Source: Bacillota bacterium (lineage in GTDB: Bacteria; Bacillota; Clostridia; Christensenellales; CAG-138). From it: 23,979 nt of DNA. The notes beneath the pieces were generated by a model. The model worked only from the letters and a program-made list of their open reading frames with translations, was not told the origin of the DNA and ran no database searches. Location of the stretch: contig JAEZIE010000088.1 of assembly GCA_023416175.1 (NCBI GenBank), forward strand, positions 1-23,979, read 5' to 3'. This document shows, one piece after another, positions 1 to 6,495 of the stretch (positions are counted from its first letter, which is position 1; each line of letters opens with the position of its first letter). The position numbers and the translations under genes were made by a program.

Positions 1-6
1 GCAAAC

Positions 7-444
7 ATGAATATCGAGAAGAGATTTGTCCTATTGCAAAATACCTATGCGGCGTCTATCGCGGAGACCGTGAACACCTATGACCGGATGGGGGTGCTCC
101 CCGCAATCGTGGAGAAAAGGAAAGAGCGGCAGGCGCAAACAGCGCCGCTTTTGAATCAACAGCTTGGAATTGAAACCGTTGAGGATGTTTTTTGCAGACT
201 TTCAGAAGTCTATGGCTGTGCAAACTGGTCTGTGGAAAGAACAGATAACGGCTATATTGCCACGGCAGTTTCATGCAAGCTATGTGCACTGTCAAAGAGA
301 ATGGGAGGGGCAAATCCTTGCTATGGATGGTGCTTAGACCCCATGTTTGCTATGATTTCTTCCGTAAGCAAAATCGATGCCGAAAGCATAACGGTTGAAA
401 GCACTTTAATGGATGGAGACTGCTGCAAAGTAAGGTTTTCGTAG
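7..444 (+). CDS. ATC-hydrolase-family (L-2-amino-thiazoline-4-carboxylate hydrolase-like) protein
   Basis: A 145-residue soluble protein that I recognise as resembling the L-2-amino-thiazoline-4-carboxylic acid hydrolase family, small proteins common in anaerobic Clostridia. The C-terminal half carries the family's cysteine-rich pattern: SCKLCALSK near residues 89-97, NPCYGWCLDP near 103-112 and STLMDGDCCKVRF near 131-143. The N-terminal 80 residues are helical and charged. There is no signal peptide or membrane segment. The reading frame looks complete, since the N-terminus matches what I recall of homologues, but only six bases precede the ATG, so the ribosome binding site and any operon partner lie outside the window. 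True thiazoline hydrolase activity is established only for distant Pseudomonas enzymes. In Clostridia the function is effectively unknown, and the cysteines could equally bind a metal. Confidence 0.72.
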   Translation: MNIEKRFVLLQNTYAASIAETVNTYDRMGVLPAIVEKRKERQAQTAPLLNQQLGIETVEDVFCRLSEVYGCANWSVERTDNGYIATAVSCKLCALSKRMGGANPCYGWCLDPMFAMISSVSKIDAESITVESTLMDGDCCKVRFS

Positions 445-548
445 CAGGATAAAGATCGGCTCAAATACTTCCAATTCTTAATTGAGCTGGGTGACGGTAT
501 CATCATTTGATATGCAGGATGAATTTGTCCTGCTGATAAACAAAAATG

Positions 549-562
549 GGAGAGTGCTCTCC
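549..562. other. Short perfect hairpin upstream of membrane-protein gene
   Basis: GGAGAG-TG-CTCTCC is a perfect 6-bp inverted repeat lying 30 bases before the ATG at 592. It has no T-run, so it is not a classical terminator. It could be a small operator or an mRNA 5' structure. The rest of 445-591 shows nothing else clear apart from a weak CAGGA/TCCTG inverted repeat near 514-531. Confidence 0.3.
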
Positions 563-591
563 AATAAGGATCTCGATTGTGGAGGAAAAAT

Positions 592-972
592 ATGTTCAGA
601 AAAAGGACGGCAAATTATTGTTTCTTAATAGGGCTATCTGTTTTGAGTATGTGGATTGTGACTATCCTGAAGGAGGGTATAGCGGAAGGACCGATTGAAA
701 TATCTTTCCATCTAGCATCCGAATTTCTTATGGCAATCCTATTGCTTATTACCGGTATAGGATTGCTCATGGGTAAAACATATGCGTGGAAACTTTTCTT
801 GGTATCAAACGGGATGTTGATATACTCCGTATTGAACGCGGCGGGGTATTTTGGACAAAGAGGAAACATACCAGCGATGATAATGTTTCTGATACTCTTT
901 ATTATATCGTCGGGGTTTTTAGTAAAAGCGATGTTTTATTCCTCAGAAAAAGGGAATGTCGGCCATGAGTGA
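592..972 (+). CDS. Small integral membrane protein, function unknown
   Basis: A 126-residue very hydrophobic protein with four predicted membrane helices, at roughly residues 7-24, 38-59, 66-85 and 92-111, ending in a short charged tail. I do not recognise a named family. Small four-helix proteins of this kind are common and uncharacterised in Clostridia. The frame is open back to a TTG at 577, but GGAGG at 581-585 lies 6 bases before the ATG at 592, which fixes the start there. The last codons overlap a tiny open frame beginning at 965. The beta-lactamase gene follows on the same strand, so co-transcription is possible but not demonstrated. Confidence 0.6.
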   Translation: MFRKRTANYCFLIGLSVLSMWIVTILKEGIAEGPIEISFHLASEFLMAILLLITGIGLLMGKTYAWKLFLVSNGMLIYSVLNAAGYFGQRGNIPAMIMFLILFIISSGFLVKAMFYSSEKGNVGHE

Positions 973-1059
973 GATCAATGAAGAAGCGATTAAGAGGTTC
1001 CCATGAGCGGATACCAATTCTACCTGCGACCGGATGGAATGATAAGTGAGGCTGATTAA
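965..1059 (+). other. Chain of two tiny overlapping open frames, possible gene remnant
   Basis: An ATG at 965 overlaps the end of the membrane-protein gene and opens a 13-codon frame (MSEINEEAIKRFP). Its stop TGA overlaps an ATG at 1003 (ATGA junction) that opens an 18-codon frame ending at 1059, preceded by GAGG at 994-997. The arrangement may be a real pair of mini-ORFs. It may equally be the frameshifted residue of a longer gene that once sat between the membrane protein and the beta-lactamase. I recognise neither peptide. Confidence 0.2.
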
Positions 1060-1108
1060 TCATGCGAGGGATCGTCGCTTATACTTGCAACAGAAAGGAC
1101 ATTGTTTA

Positions 1109-1975
1109 ATGAAACGATATCAAAGGCTATTGGTGTTTTTATGCACTTTCATTACTGCTGCAATCATTTTCACAGGATGTGCAGGCAGCATTGATGCCAT
1201 AAAGCAGGAGCAGGAAGCTGATTATGGATCTTATTTTCAGGACATAGAAGGAACGGCGGTTTTTTATAGCACCATAGAGCAAAAGTATTATATATATAAC
1301 AAAGACTTAGCGGAACGCCCATCATCCCCTTGTTCGTCGTTTAAAATCATTTCCTGCTTGATGGGGTTGGAAAGCGGAGCGATAGACCCGTCTAATTCCA
1401 CCCTGCAATGGGATGGGAAAAATTATCCCCTGAATGACTGGAATAAGGATCTGGACTATCGGCAGGCATTTAAAGCATCGGGCATATGGTATTTCAGAAA
1501 GATAATTGATTTCATGGGGGAAGATTATGTTCAGAACACCCTCGAAACATTGAATTATGGCAACTGTGATATAAGCGAGTGGGAGGGGAGTTTAAATAAC
1601 ATTCTTTTTCCCGATTATAAGAACTGGAAGGAGCTAAACGGGTTTTGGCAGGAATCATCTCTAGAGATATCTCCTCGGCAGCAAGTTGATGTCATGAAAA
1701 AAATATTTGAGGATAAGAATGCTTTTAGCCAAGAAAACCTCAATTTAATGAAAGAAGTAATGCTTACCGATAATGGAGATAGCTCTATTAAAATCTATGG
1801 TAAAACCGGAAGCGGAATAAAGGATGACGATTGGGTGGATGCCTGGTTCGTGGGGATGTTCGAAAACAAGGGAGGAACAACCTATTTTGCAATCCGGCTT
1901 AACCAGCCTGACGCAAGAGGCCCGAAAGCTAAGGAAGTCGCAATCAACATCATAAATGGAGAATTTAGTAAATAG
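1109..1975 (+). CDS. Class D (OXA-type) serine beta-lactamase, lipoprotein
   Basis: A 288-residue exported serine beta-lactamase of the class D fold, similar in layout to the chromosomal enzymes of Clostridioides and Bacillus. The N-terminus is a lipoprotein signal (MKRYQRLL followed by a hydrophobic stretch) ending at Cys24, in a slightly atypical FTGC lipobox. All class D hallmarks are present in order: S76-S-F-K79 (nucleophile and carboxylatable lysine), S124-G-I126 followed by WYFR, Y150-G-N152, the FWQESSLEIS tryptophan motif, and K232-T-G234. The frame opens at 1046, but AAAGGA at 1093-1098 points to the ATG at 1109, which also places the signal peptide at the true N-terminus. The intact catalytic set argues for an active hydrolase, not a BlaR-type sensor, since no membrane sensor segment is present. 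The substrate profile cannot be read from sequence. A strong terminator follows immediately. Confidence 0.9.
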   Translation: MKRYQRLLVFLCTFITAAIIFTGCAGSIDAIKQEQEADYGSYFQDIEGTAVFYSTIEQKYYIYNKDLAERPSSPCSSFKIISCLMGLESGAIDPSNSTLQWDGKNYPLNDWNKDLDYRQAFKASGIWYFRKIIDFMGEDYVQNTLETLNYGNCDISEWEGSLNNILFPDYKNWKELNGFWQESSLEISPRQQVDVMKKIFEDKNAFSQENLNLMKEVMLTDNGDSSIKIYGKTGSGIKDDDWVDAWFVGMFENKGGTTYFAIRLNQPDARGPKAKEVAINIINGEFSK

Positions 1976-1984
1976 AACACCCTG

Positions 1985-2009
1985 AAAGCCCAATTAATTG
2001 GGCTTTTTT
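1985..2009 (+). terminator. Rho-independent terminator after the beta-lactamase gene
   Basis: A perfect 22-base palindrome, AAAGCCCAATT / AATTGGGCTTT at 1985-2006, runs into six T residues (2004-2009). It begins 10 bases after the beta-lactamase stop. On the opposite strand the T-run is only three long, so it mainly serves plus-strand transcripts. Confidence 0.88.
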
Positions 2010-2031
2010 GTTTGAGCATAGCAACTTCATT

Positions 2032-2091
2032 TCAGTTCAGAATCTCTTCGCCCAGGCCGATTTTGACCCATATAACTGATTTTATCTCCAT
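2032..2091 (-). other. 19-codon open frame with strong ribosome binding site, downstream of esterase
   Basis: Directly after the esterase stop, the minus strand has GGAGG (2100-2096), four bases, then an ATG at 2091 opening a 19-codon frame (MEIKSVIWVKIGLGEEILN) that stops at 2032. The ribosome binding site is good but the spacing is short. It could be a genuine microprotein, or the N-terminal stub of a gene lost by deletion next to the terminator. I recognise no family. Confidence 0.22.
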
Positions 2092-2100
2092 AGTTCCTCC

Positions 2101-3228
2101 CTAAACATTCAAAATAGTTTTCAGATAGGCGGAGATCTCCTTCATACAATCTTCGGCTTGTGGTGCTACGCCGATTTGATCTGCAAACCCATGCCCCATA
2201 CCGCGGTAAACTATTGTTTTAAGCGGAATCTTCGCGGCAGTCAGCTTTCTCGCATATGCAAAATTATCGAACACGAGGAAATCGTGCTCTCCAAAAATAA
2301 GCAGGGTAGGCGGCAGGTCTTTCGCCTCGCCCAACGCCGGAGAGGCATAGGGATGTTCGGGGGAGAGGTTGCCTTGGAGATATACTTCGTCAAGCATATT
2401 GCCTTCCGGGCCCATCATATCTCCCATCATGCCAGTCATGGCACGAATAATTTTCACGCTCCTTTTATTGGAGGCATATTTGGACTGATCTACACCATGG
2501 AAATATTCCGTATGCTTTTTGCTGATCAGCGTGACTGGATAGATGAGTACCTGCGCGGCCACCATGCCCGTGTTCTCATCTATATCGCGCAGCGTAACCG
2601 CGGCGGCTAGGTTTCCGCCGGCGCTGTCGCCTGAGACGGCAAGTTTCGCTTGGTCAGCACCAAAAGTATGCGCGTTTTCATACGCCCATTTTGTTGCGAA
2701 AAAACAATCGTCCAGCGGCTGGGGATAGTGGTTTTCCGGACAGAGACGATAATCCACATTACATGCAACGCAGTTCAGATTTTGCACAAGCGTCTTGCAC
2801 ATTTGTTCGACAATATCCGGTCCGCCACCGAAGAAGCCGCCGCCGTGGAAATACACGAACATGGGCAGATTGCTCCCGGCATTCTCACGTTTATAGACTC
2901 GCACAGGTATTCTGTATCCGTCGGCGCTTTCTGTTTCGCAATACTCGGTTGTTACGCCTTCATCGGCGATGTAGCTGCCCTTGTATTCGCCAAACATCTT
3001 TCGGTAGGGCATAATTGTCTCAAGCGGCGCTTTTTTCTTTCGGGTTTTGGGCATCAGTTTTATAAGAAGCGGCATGTTTTTCATTTGCCTGTACAGGCGT
3101 GGATCCAGATCTCCCGGCTCACCCCCCTCGGGTATTGGTTTGACAAGAATTTTCACGCCTTCAAAGTCTGTCTCGTACTCGTTCGCCTTCATGGCGTCAA
3201 GCAGCTTTCCATCATACCTCCTTGGCAT
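2101..3228 (-). CDS. Alpha/beta-hydrolase, hormone-sensitive-lipase-type esterase
   Basis: A 375-residue cytoplasmic esterase of the HSL/acetyl-esterase (Abhydrolase_3) family. The diagnostic oxyanion-hole motif HGGGFFGGG sits near residue 128. The nucleophile elbow GDSAGGN is near 198, the acidic partner lies in GEHDFLVFDN near 312, and the catalytic histidine is in GMGHGF near 345. Both the catalytic triad and the oxyanion hole are therefore intact. There is no signal peptide. The N-terminal 100 residues form the cap typical of the family. The frame opens at a TTG at 3243, but GGGAGG with a 7-base spacer precedes the ATG at 3228, which I take as the start. The gene stands alone, between two plus-strand transcripts. 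The natural substrate (short-chain ester, acetylated sugar or xenobiotic) cannot be inferred from the neighbours. Confidence 0.88.
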   Translation of the reverse strand: MPRRYDGKLLDAMKANEYETDFEGVKILVKPIPEGGEPGDLDPRLYRQMKNMPLLIKLMPKTRKKKAPLETIMPYRKMFGEYKGSYIADEGVTTEYCETESADGYRIPVRVYKRENAGSNLPMFVYFHGGGFFGGGPDIVEQMCKTLVQNLNCVACNVDYRLCPENHYPQPLDDCFFATKWAYENAHTFGADQAKLAVSGDSAGGNLAAAVTLRDIDENTGMVAAQVLIYPVTLISKKHTEYFHGVDQSKYASNKRSVKIIRAMTGMMGDMMGPEGNMLDEVYLQGNLSPEHPYASPALGEAKDLPPTLLIFGEHDFLVFDNFAYARKLTAAKIPLKTIVYRGMGHGFADQIGVAPQAEDCMKEISAYLKTILNV

Positions 3229-3318
3229 GTTCAAACCTCCCAAATTAATATAATTCTGAGCATATAATATAATTTATTTCATTAACAGTCTTATAAATAT
3301 GTTTGGGCGAAGGTCCGT

Positions 3319-3423
3319 TTGCTTGCGATGATGTCGGGAGGTGCCGTATCGGGTGAAAAGCTTGATGGCCTGGTCGATATGATGAATGGGAAACTGTTCA
3401 GGGGTCTAAAAAAGCTAAAATAG
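3319..3423 (+). pseudogene. Short orphan coding fragment, unrecognised
   Basis: Between the esterase and dgkA the plus strand carries an open frame of about 43 codons after the stop at 3283-3285, ending at TAG 3421-3423, with coding-like composition (AMMSGGAVSGEKLDG, then a lysine-rich end). No ribosome binding site precedes the TTG at 3319 or the ATGs at 3328/3331. It looks like the surviving C-terminal end of a longer protein. The identity is unknown and confidence is low. Confidence 0.22.
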
Positions 3424-3434
3424 AAGCCTTTCCG

Positions 3435-3459
3435 CGGTCCCGGGATTTACCCGGGACCG
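3435..3459 (-). terminator. GC-rich hairpin downstream of dgkA
   Basis: CGGTCCCGGG-ATTTA-CCCGGGACCG is a perfect 10-bp stem with a 5-base loop, 15 bases beyond the dgkA stop on the minus strand. The following minus-strand sequence is only moderately T-rich (GCTTCTATTTT), so termination is likely but not textbook. Confidence 0.55.
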
Positions 3460-3474
3460 TCTCCTGGCCTAATT

Positions 3475-3843
3475 TTATGATAGCAAAGCCCAGAGCTTGG
3501 GTAGAAAGATCACAATACCTGCGATCGCCGCCAGCACGGAACACACCAGTACGGCGCCAGCCGCAGCATTCTTGGCAAGCTTCGCCTTTTCGTTGTATTC
3601 CGGCGAGCATAGGTCTATTACCGCTTCTATCGCCGTATTGATCAGTTCGGCGCCTATGACAAGCCCAAAAAAGGCAAGGCAGGCCAGCCACTCGTATGTG
3701 CTGATCTCAAGCAGAAAACCCGCCGCAGTTACCAGCGCGACGAAAACAAGATGTATTTTCATATTCCGTTCATTCTGGAGGCCCGCATGTAGCCCCTGCC
3801 AAGCATATTTGAGACTATCCTTTAACTTGGTTCGCTTTTTCAC
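3475..3843 (-). CDS. dgkA: Diacylglycerol/undecaprenol kinase family protein
   Basis: A 122-residue integral membrane lipid kinase of the DgkA family. Gram-positive members mostly phosphorylate undecaprenol, recycling the cell-wall carrier lipid. Three membrane helices follow an amphipathic N-terminus. The family signature is clear: NERNMKIH near residues 24-31 and the active-site segment GAELINTAIEAVIDL near 62-76, which holds the catalytic Glu/Asn/Glu residues. The next conserved block, normally AKD followed by AAGAV, reads AKNAAAGAV, with Asn in place of the usual aspartate. The frame is open back to 3933, but GAGG eight bases before the GTG at 3843 and the family's normal length both support this GTG start. 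A TATAAT box lies about 20 bases upstream of the start codon. The gene is monocistronic with a hairpin downstream. Confidence 0.87.
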   Translation of the reverse strand: MKKRTKLKDSLKYAWQGLHAGLQNERNMKIHLVFVALVTAAGFLLEISTYEWLACLAFFGLVIGAELINTAIEAVIDLCSPEYNEKAKLAKNAAAGAVLVCSVLAAIAGIVIFLPKLWALLS

Positions 3844-3862
3844 TATGCTCACCTCAAAATAG

Positions 3863-3868
3863 ATTATA
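3863..3868 (-). promoter_or_regulatory. Candidate -10 box for dgkA
   Basis: The minus strand has a perfect TATAAT at 3868-3863, 19 bases before the dgkA GTG. No convincing -35 is seen at 16-18 bases (only TGTTAC), so this is a moderate-confidence sigma-A-type promoter. Confidence 0.4.
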
Positions 3869-3963
3869 CAACACAAATGCCGTTGTAACATCCTTCCAAA
3901 AAGCGCTGCTAGATTCCCGGGTGCAAAACACACAAATCAAGCAAAAGAGGAGGAGACAACACT

Positions 3964-3984
3964 ATGGTAAAGTCCAAGCGGTGA
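3964..3984 (+). other. Six-codon open frame behind a strong ribosome binding site
   Basis: GAGGAGGAG near 3947-3955 precedes an ATG at 3964 that reads only MVKSKR before a stop. Such a strong site with almost no frame suggests the start of a gene destroyed by mutation or deletion, next to the glycosidase remnant at 4071-4269. It could also be a leader peptide. Confidence 0.2.
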
Positions 3985-4070
3985 CTATTATACTCTGTTA
4001 CTTAGAATGTCGCATGTATTTTGTGTATACAGAGTACATTATGCAAATAGAGGTTCCCATATGGCTCAAT

Positions 4071-4269
4071 GAGTCTGATACGCCATGAGGGTGTATCGAT
4101 TTGGTCAGAGCGTCCACTGGAGAAATGGCCAAAAGATATGGTATGATCTATGTAGACAAAGATGAAAGAGTCGTTCTTCTGGTACAAAAAGTGTATCCAA
4201 TCGAATGGTGATGGAATGGATTGCCGAGGGCTGAGGCATGCATGTAAGGAAGACGATGATCATCAATAA
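4071..4269 (+). pseudogene. Decayed C-terminus of a family-1 glycosyl hydrolase (6-phospho-beta-glucosidase)
   Basis: No intact gene lies here, but the end of a GH1 6-phospho-beta-glucosidase is readable. The frame at 4080-4163 gives DTP, a stop, then GCIDLVRASTGEMAKRYG and MIYVDKD. This matches the family's YTPWGCIDLVSASTGEM...RYGFIYVD block, with the tryptophan codon changed from TGG to TGA at 4086-4088. After a frame change near 4164, KESFFWYKKCIQSNG follows (4165-4209), matching the usual KKSFYWYKKVI.SNG tail, with about ten residues of the intervening loop missing. The tail stays open to TAA at 4267. One nonsense mutation, one deletion/frameshift and loss of the upstream ~400 codons mark it as a pseudogene. 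It suggests a lost phospho-beta-glucoside utilisation gene. The upstream limit is approximate. Confidence 0.75.
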
Positions 4270-4291
4270 AGGGCACTGGTAGAGGCCGGCT

Positions 4292-5164
4292 TTGGCGAAA
4301 AGTGATAAGATGCGAAAAATGGAGTTAAAGCTCATCGCTTTTGATCTGGACGGGACCGTATTGGATCAGGGCATGGAACTATCTGATCAAACCGCTCATG
4401 CGCTCGTGAGGGCGCATGAACTCGGTTGTATTTTGGCGGTTACCACCGGCAGACCCGCATCGCTGCTGCCCAATTCGATCAAGCAAAATCCGCATATTGA
4501 CTATATCATTTCCTCCAATGGTGCCCGCCTGACCGAGGCAAAAACTGAACGCGTCCTTTTTCAATCTCTGTTAAACAAACATACCGTGCTTGCAATCATG
4601 GAGGCGTCAGGCAAAGAAAATGCCGGGTTCAATGTGCAGTTTACCGATAAAGCCGTTTTTGAATACCGTGCCCTGCTTGAATTGCTCGGCTTCATTCGCA
4701 GGTCGCAACCGAAAAACATCAAGCCGCTATTTGCGATGATGCGCAGCATCAGGCATGTGTTGTCCGCTTATCGTCTGGTCAAGGGCAGCGTTACGGGAAT
4801 TGAAAAATTTGCGATTTTGCTGCGGGACAAATCCGCAGTTGAAGAAACGTGCGATATGCTGAGGAACCGGTATGGTGTGGAGGCGGTTGCGGCCTCCGGT
4901 CAAGAGATCGAGATTACGGCCGCAGGAACGAGCAAAGGCGCGACGCTTTCGCGCTTAATCAATATGCTGGGGATTGATAAAATGCAGGTCGTCGCGTTTG
5001 GGGACAGCGGAAACGACCTCTCTATGAGGCCAAGCGTGGGATGTTTCGTGGCTATGGGGAACGCAAGCGACGAAGTAAAAGCGGTTTCGGATTATGTAAC
5101 AAAGACCGTTTCTGAAGATGGAGTGGCATCTGCGCTGGGCCAAATGATGATAGGGATTGGATGA
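4292..5164 (+). CDS. Cof-type HAD-IIB phosphatase
   Basis: A 290-residue cytoplasmic phosphatase of the HAD superfamily, Cof/YidA-type subclass IIB, which usually dephosphorylates sugar phosphates or small phospho-metabolites. Motif I FDLDGTV (nucleophile Asp) is near residue 18, motif II TTGR near 50, the lysine of motif III in TSKGATL near 213, and motif IV GDSGNDLSM near 237, all intact. The region between is the expected C2 cap. The most likely start is the TTG at 4292, since AGAGG lies 6 bases upstream. ATGs at 4310 and 4319 are alternatives and would still leave motif I intact. The gene sits just after the glycosidase pseudogene and may have been its operon partner. The substrate is unknown. 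Confidence 0.85.
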   Translation: MAKSDKMRKMELKLIAFDLDGTVLDQGMELSDQTAHALVRAHELGCILAVTTGRPASLLPNSIKQNPHIDYIISSNGARLTEAKTERVLFQSLLNKHTVLAIMEASGKENAGFNVQFTDKAVFEYRALLELLGFIRRSQPKNIKPLFAMMRSIRHVLSAYRLVKGSVTGIEKFAILLRDKSAVEETCDMLRNRYGVEAVAASGQEIEITAAGTSKGATLSRLINMLGIDKMQVVAFGDSGNDLSMRPSVGCFVAMGNASDEVKAVSDYVTKTVSEDGVASALGQMMIGIG

Positions 5165-5199
5165 AATGGTATGAGATTTGGGTTGGGCAATCAGATGAT

Positions 5200-5232
5200 A
5201 AAAAAGCCTTGCCACCGTAACGGTGGCAAGGC
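5200..5232 (-). terminator. Strong rho-independent terminator for the minus-strand ferritin-like gene
   Basis: GCCTTGCCACCG-TAA-CGGTGGCAAGGC (5206-5232) is a perfect 12-bp stem with a 3-base loop. Read on the minus strand it is followed directly by six T residues (5205-5200). It also lies between convergent genes and could slow plus-strand transcripts from the HAD gene, but there is no plus-strand T-run. Confidence 0.9.
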
Positions 5233-5247
5233 GATTGCTTCAATCCT

Positions 5248-6327
5248 TTAGGCTGTCGGCCTTACTCCACAACCATTCTTTGTAAAGAGATAGCTATACA
5301 GTATTCCGTGCCGGATCTCGTCCGTGATTATTTGGGTCAGCATATTGATGTGAACGCGGTTTTGCATTGCATACAGTATCTTGCGATATTTCGTAACGGC
5401 ATTTTGCTCGCCCAGCAGCGCTCTGGCCAACCCGTCACAAAAGTCTTCCGGAGGTGTAAACTCCTCTCCAGGTACTTCTGGCACAGGTTTACCCGTCAAC
5501 TCCTGATAAAGCTGACGAAACCAACCATTGTGCGAAATCTCATTGTCTCTAATTCCTGAGATGATTTCTCTATCCTCCTCAGTAGGCGCATTTTCAATCA
5601 GAAACGAATAAAACAACCTATCTTCATTTTCGCCCGCAACTGCCTGCTGAATCAGCAAAAGCGCGCCTTCCAAATTCTGCGGATATAGAAAGATGTTTTC
5701 ATCTTCCGCAGCCATTGACACCGGTGCCATGACTGGCATCGTTGCCTCCTGTTGCTGGGATTGAGCTAACGAAGGAAATTGCTTGAATATCCCATAAGCC
5801 ATAGCATCCGCCATTCTTAGTGCTTCGTCCTCTATTTTGTTATATTGGATAATACTTTCCGCAAATTGATTTGTGAGAATTTGTACTGCTTCATGTTCGA
5901 TCATATTCAGATGGTCATAAAGCATATTCTGCCAATCAGATTTCTGCCAATTTGGGTTTATTTCGGATAGAAACTGGGCAATCATATCGGCGTTGGCGTA
6001 CCACTTGTTATGCTGTTCTTCAATAGCGCGTGAGTCGCCTGCTTTAAAGGCGTTCACCAGTTGAGATGCAATAAGAAGATGATCCGTAAAAAGGCTTTCG
6101 AAACGCCTGGCGGTTTCATCACCATACAATGGCCTGAGCACATTCGCAAAATTCCCGGGATTACGCAAAAGTTCTTCCGTTACGGCCTGCAAATCTCCAG
6201 AATTAAACGCTGTGCTTAAAATGAATGATCTTGTCCACATCACATGATCAATCCAGAGCTTTCGAAGCGTATTCAGTAAATTGACTTGTTCGTTTGTCAG
6301 GCACCCATTTACAGTCTGTCCGTTCAT
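5248..6327 (-). CDS. Two-domain protein with C-terminal ferritin-like di-iron domain
   Basis: A 359-residue soluble protein. The N-terminal half (about residues 8-190) is helical and begins with a segment like LRKLWIDHVMWTRSFI. Homologues in Clostridia are often mislabelled acetylglutamate kinase, but no kinase motif is present. After a Gln/Met/Ala-rich linker (about 193-215), residues 220-355 form a ferritin-like fold. GENEDRLFYSF followed by IRDNEISH supplies the first Glu plus Glu-x-x-His pair, and LLGEQNAVTKY followed by ITDEIRH the second, which is the full ligand set for a di-iron site. GGGGAGG with a 9-base spacer selects the ATG at 6327 over the in-frame ATG at 6348. A strong terminator follows. 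The function is likely metal- or oxygen-related, and no substrate can be assigned. Confidence 0.72.
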   Translation of the reverse strand: MNGQTVNGCLTNEQVNLLNTLRKLWIDHVMWTRSFILSTAFNSGDLQAVTEELLRNPGNFANVLRPLYGDETARRFESLFTDHLLIASQLVNAFKAGDSRAIEEQHNKWYANADMIAQFLSEINPNWQKSDWQNMLYDHLNMIEHEAVQILTNQFAESIIQYNKIEDEALRMADAMAYGIFKQFPSLAQSQQQEATMPVMAPVSMAAEDENIFLYPQNLEGALLLIQQAVAGENEDRLFYSFLIENAPTEEDREIISGIRDNEISHNGWFRQLYQELTGKPVPEVPGEEFTPPEDFCDGLARALLGEQNAVTKYRKILYAMQNRVHINMLTQIITDEIRHGILYSYLFTKNGCGVRPTA

Positions 6328-6495
6328 GCTTTTTTGCCTCCCCAACATTCATCTTTTTATAATATGTAAGGAGAAACGAAGCTTGTTATTCCAATAAAAT
6401 GTACTGTTCTAAATTCTTTTACAGTATTGGCTCTAATTGCTGGCCAGGAATGTAAATCGGGCGCATAAGACAATAAAACCCAAACGGGGACGAAA

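Noticed and set aside
2650..3267. 205-codon plus-strand frame opposite the esterase
   Set aside because: The esterase on the minus strand has all catalytic motifs; this frame has none and no ribosome binding site.
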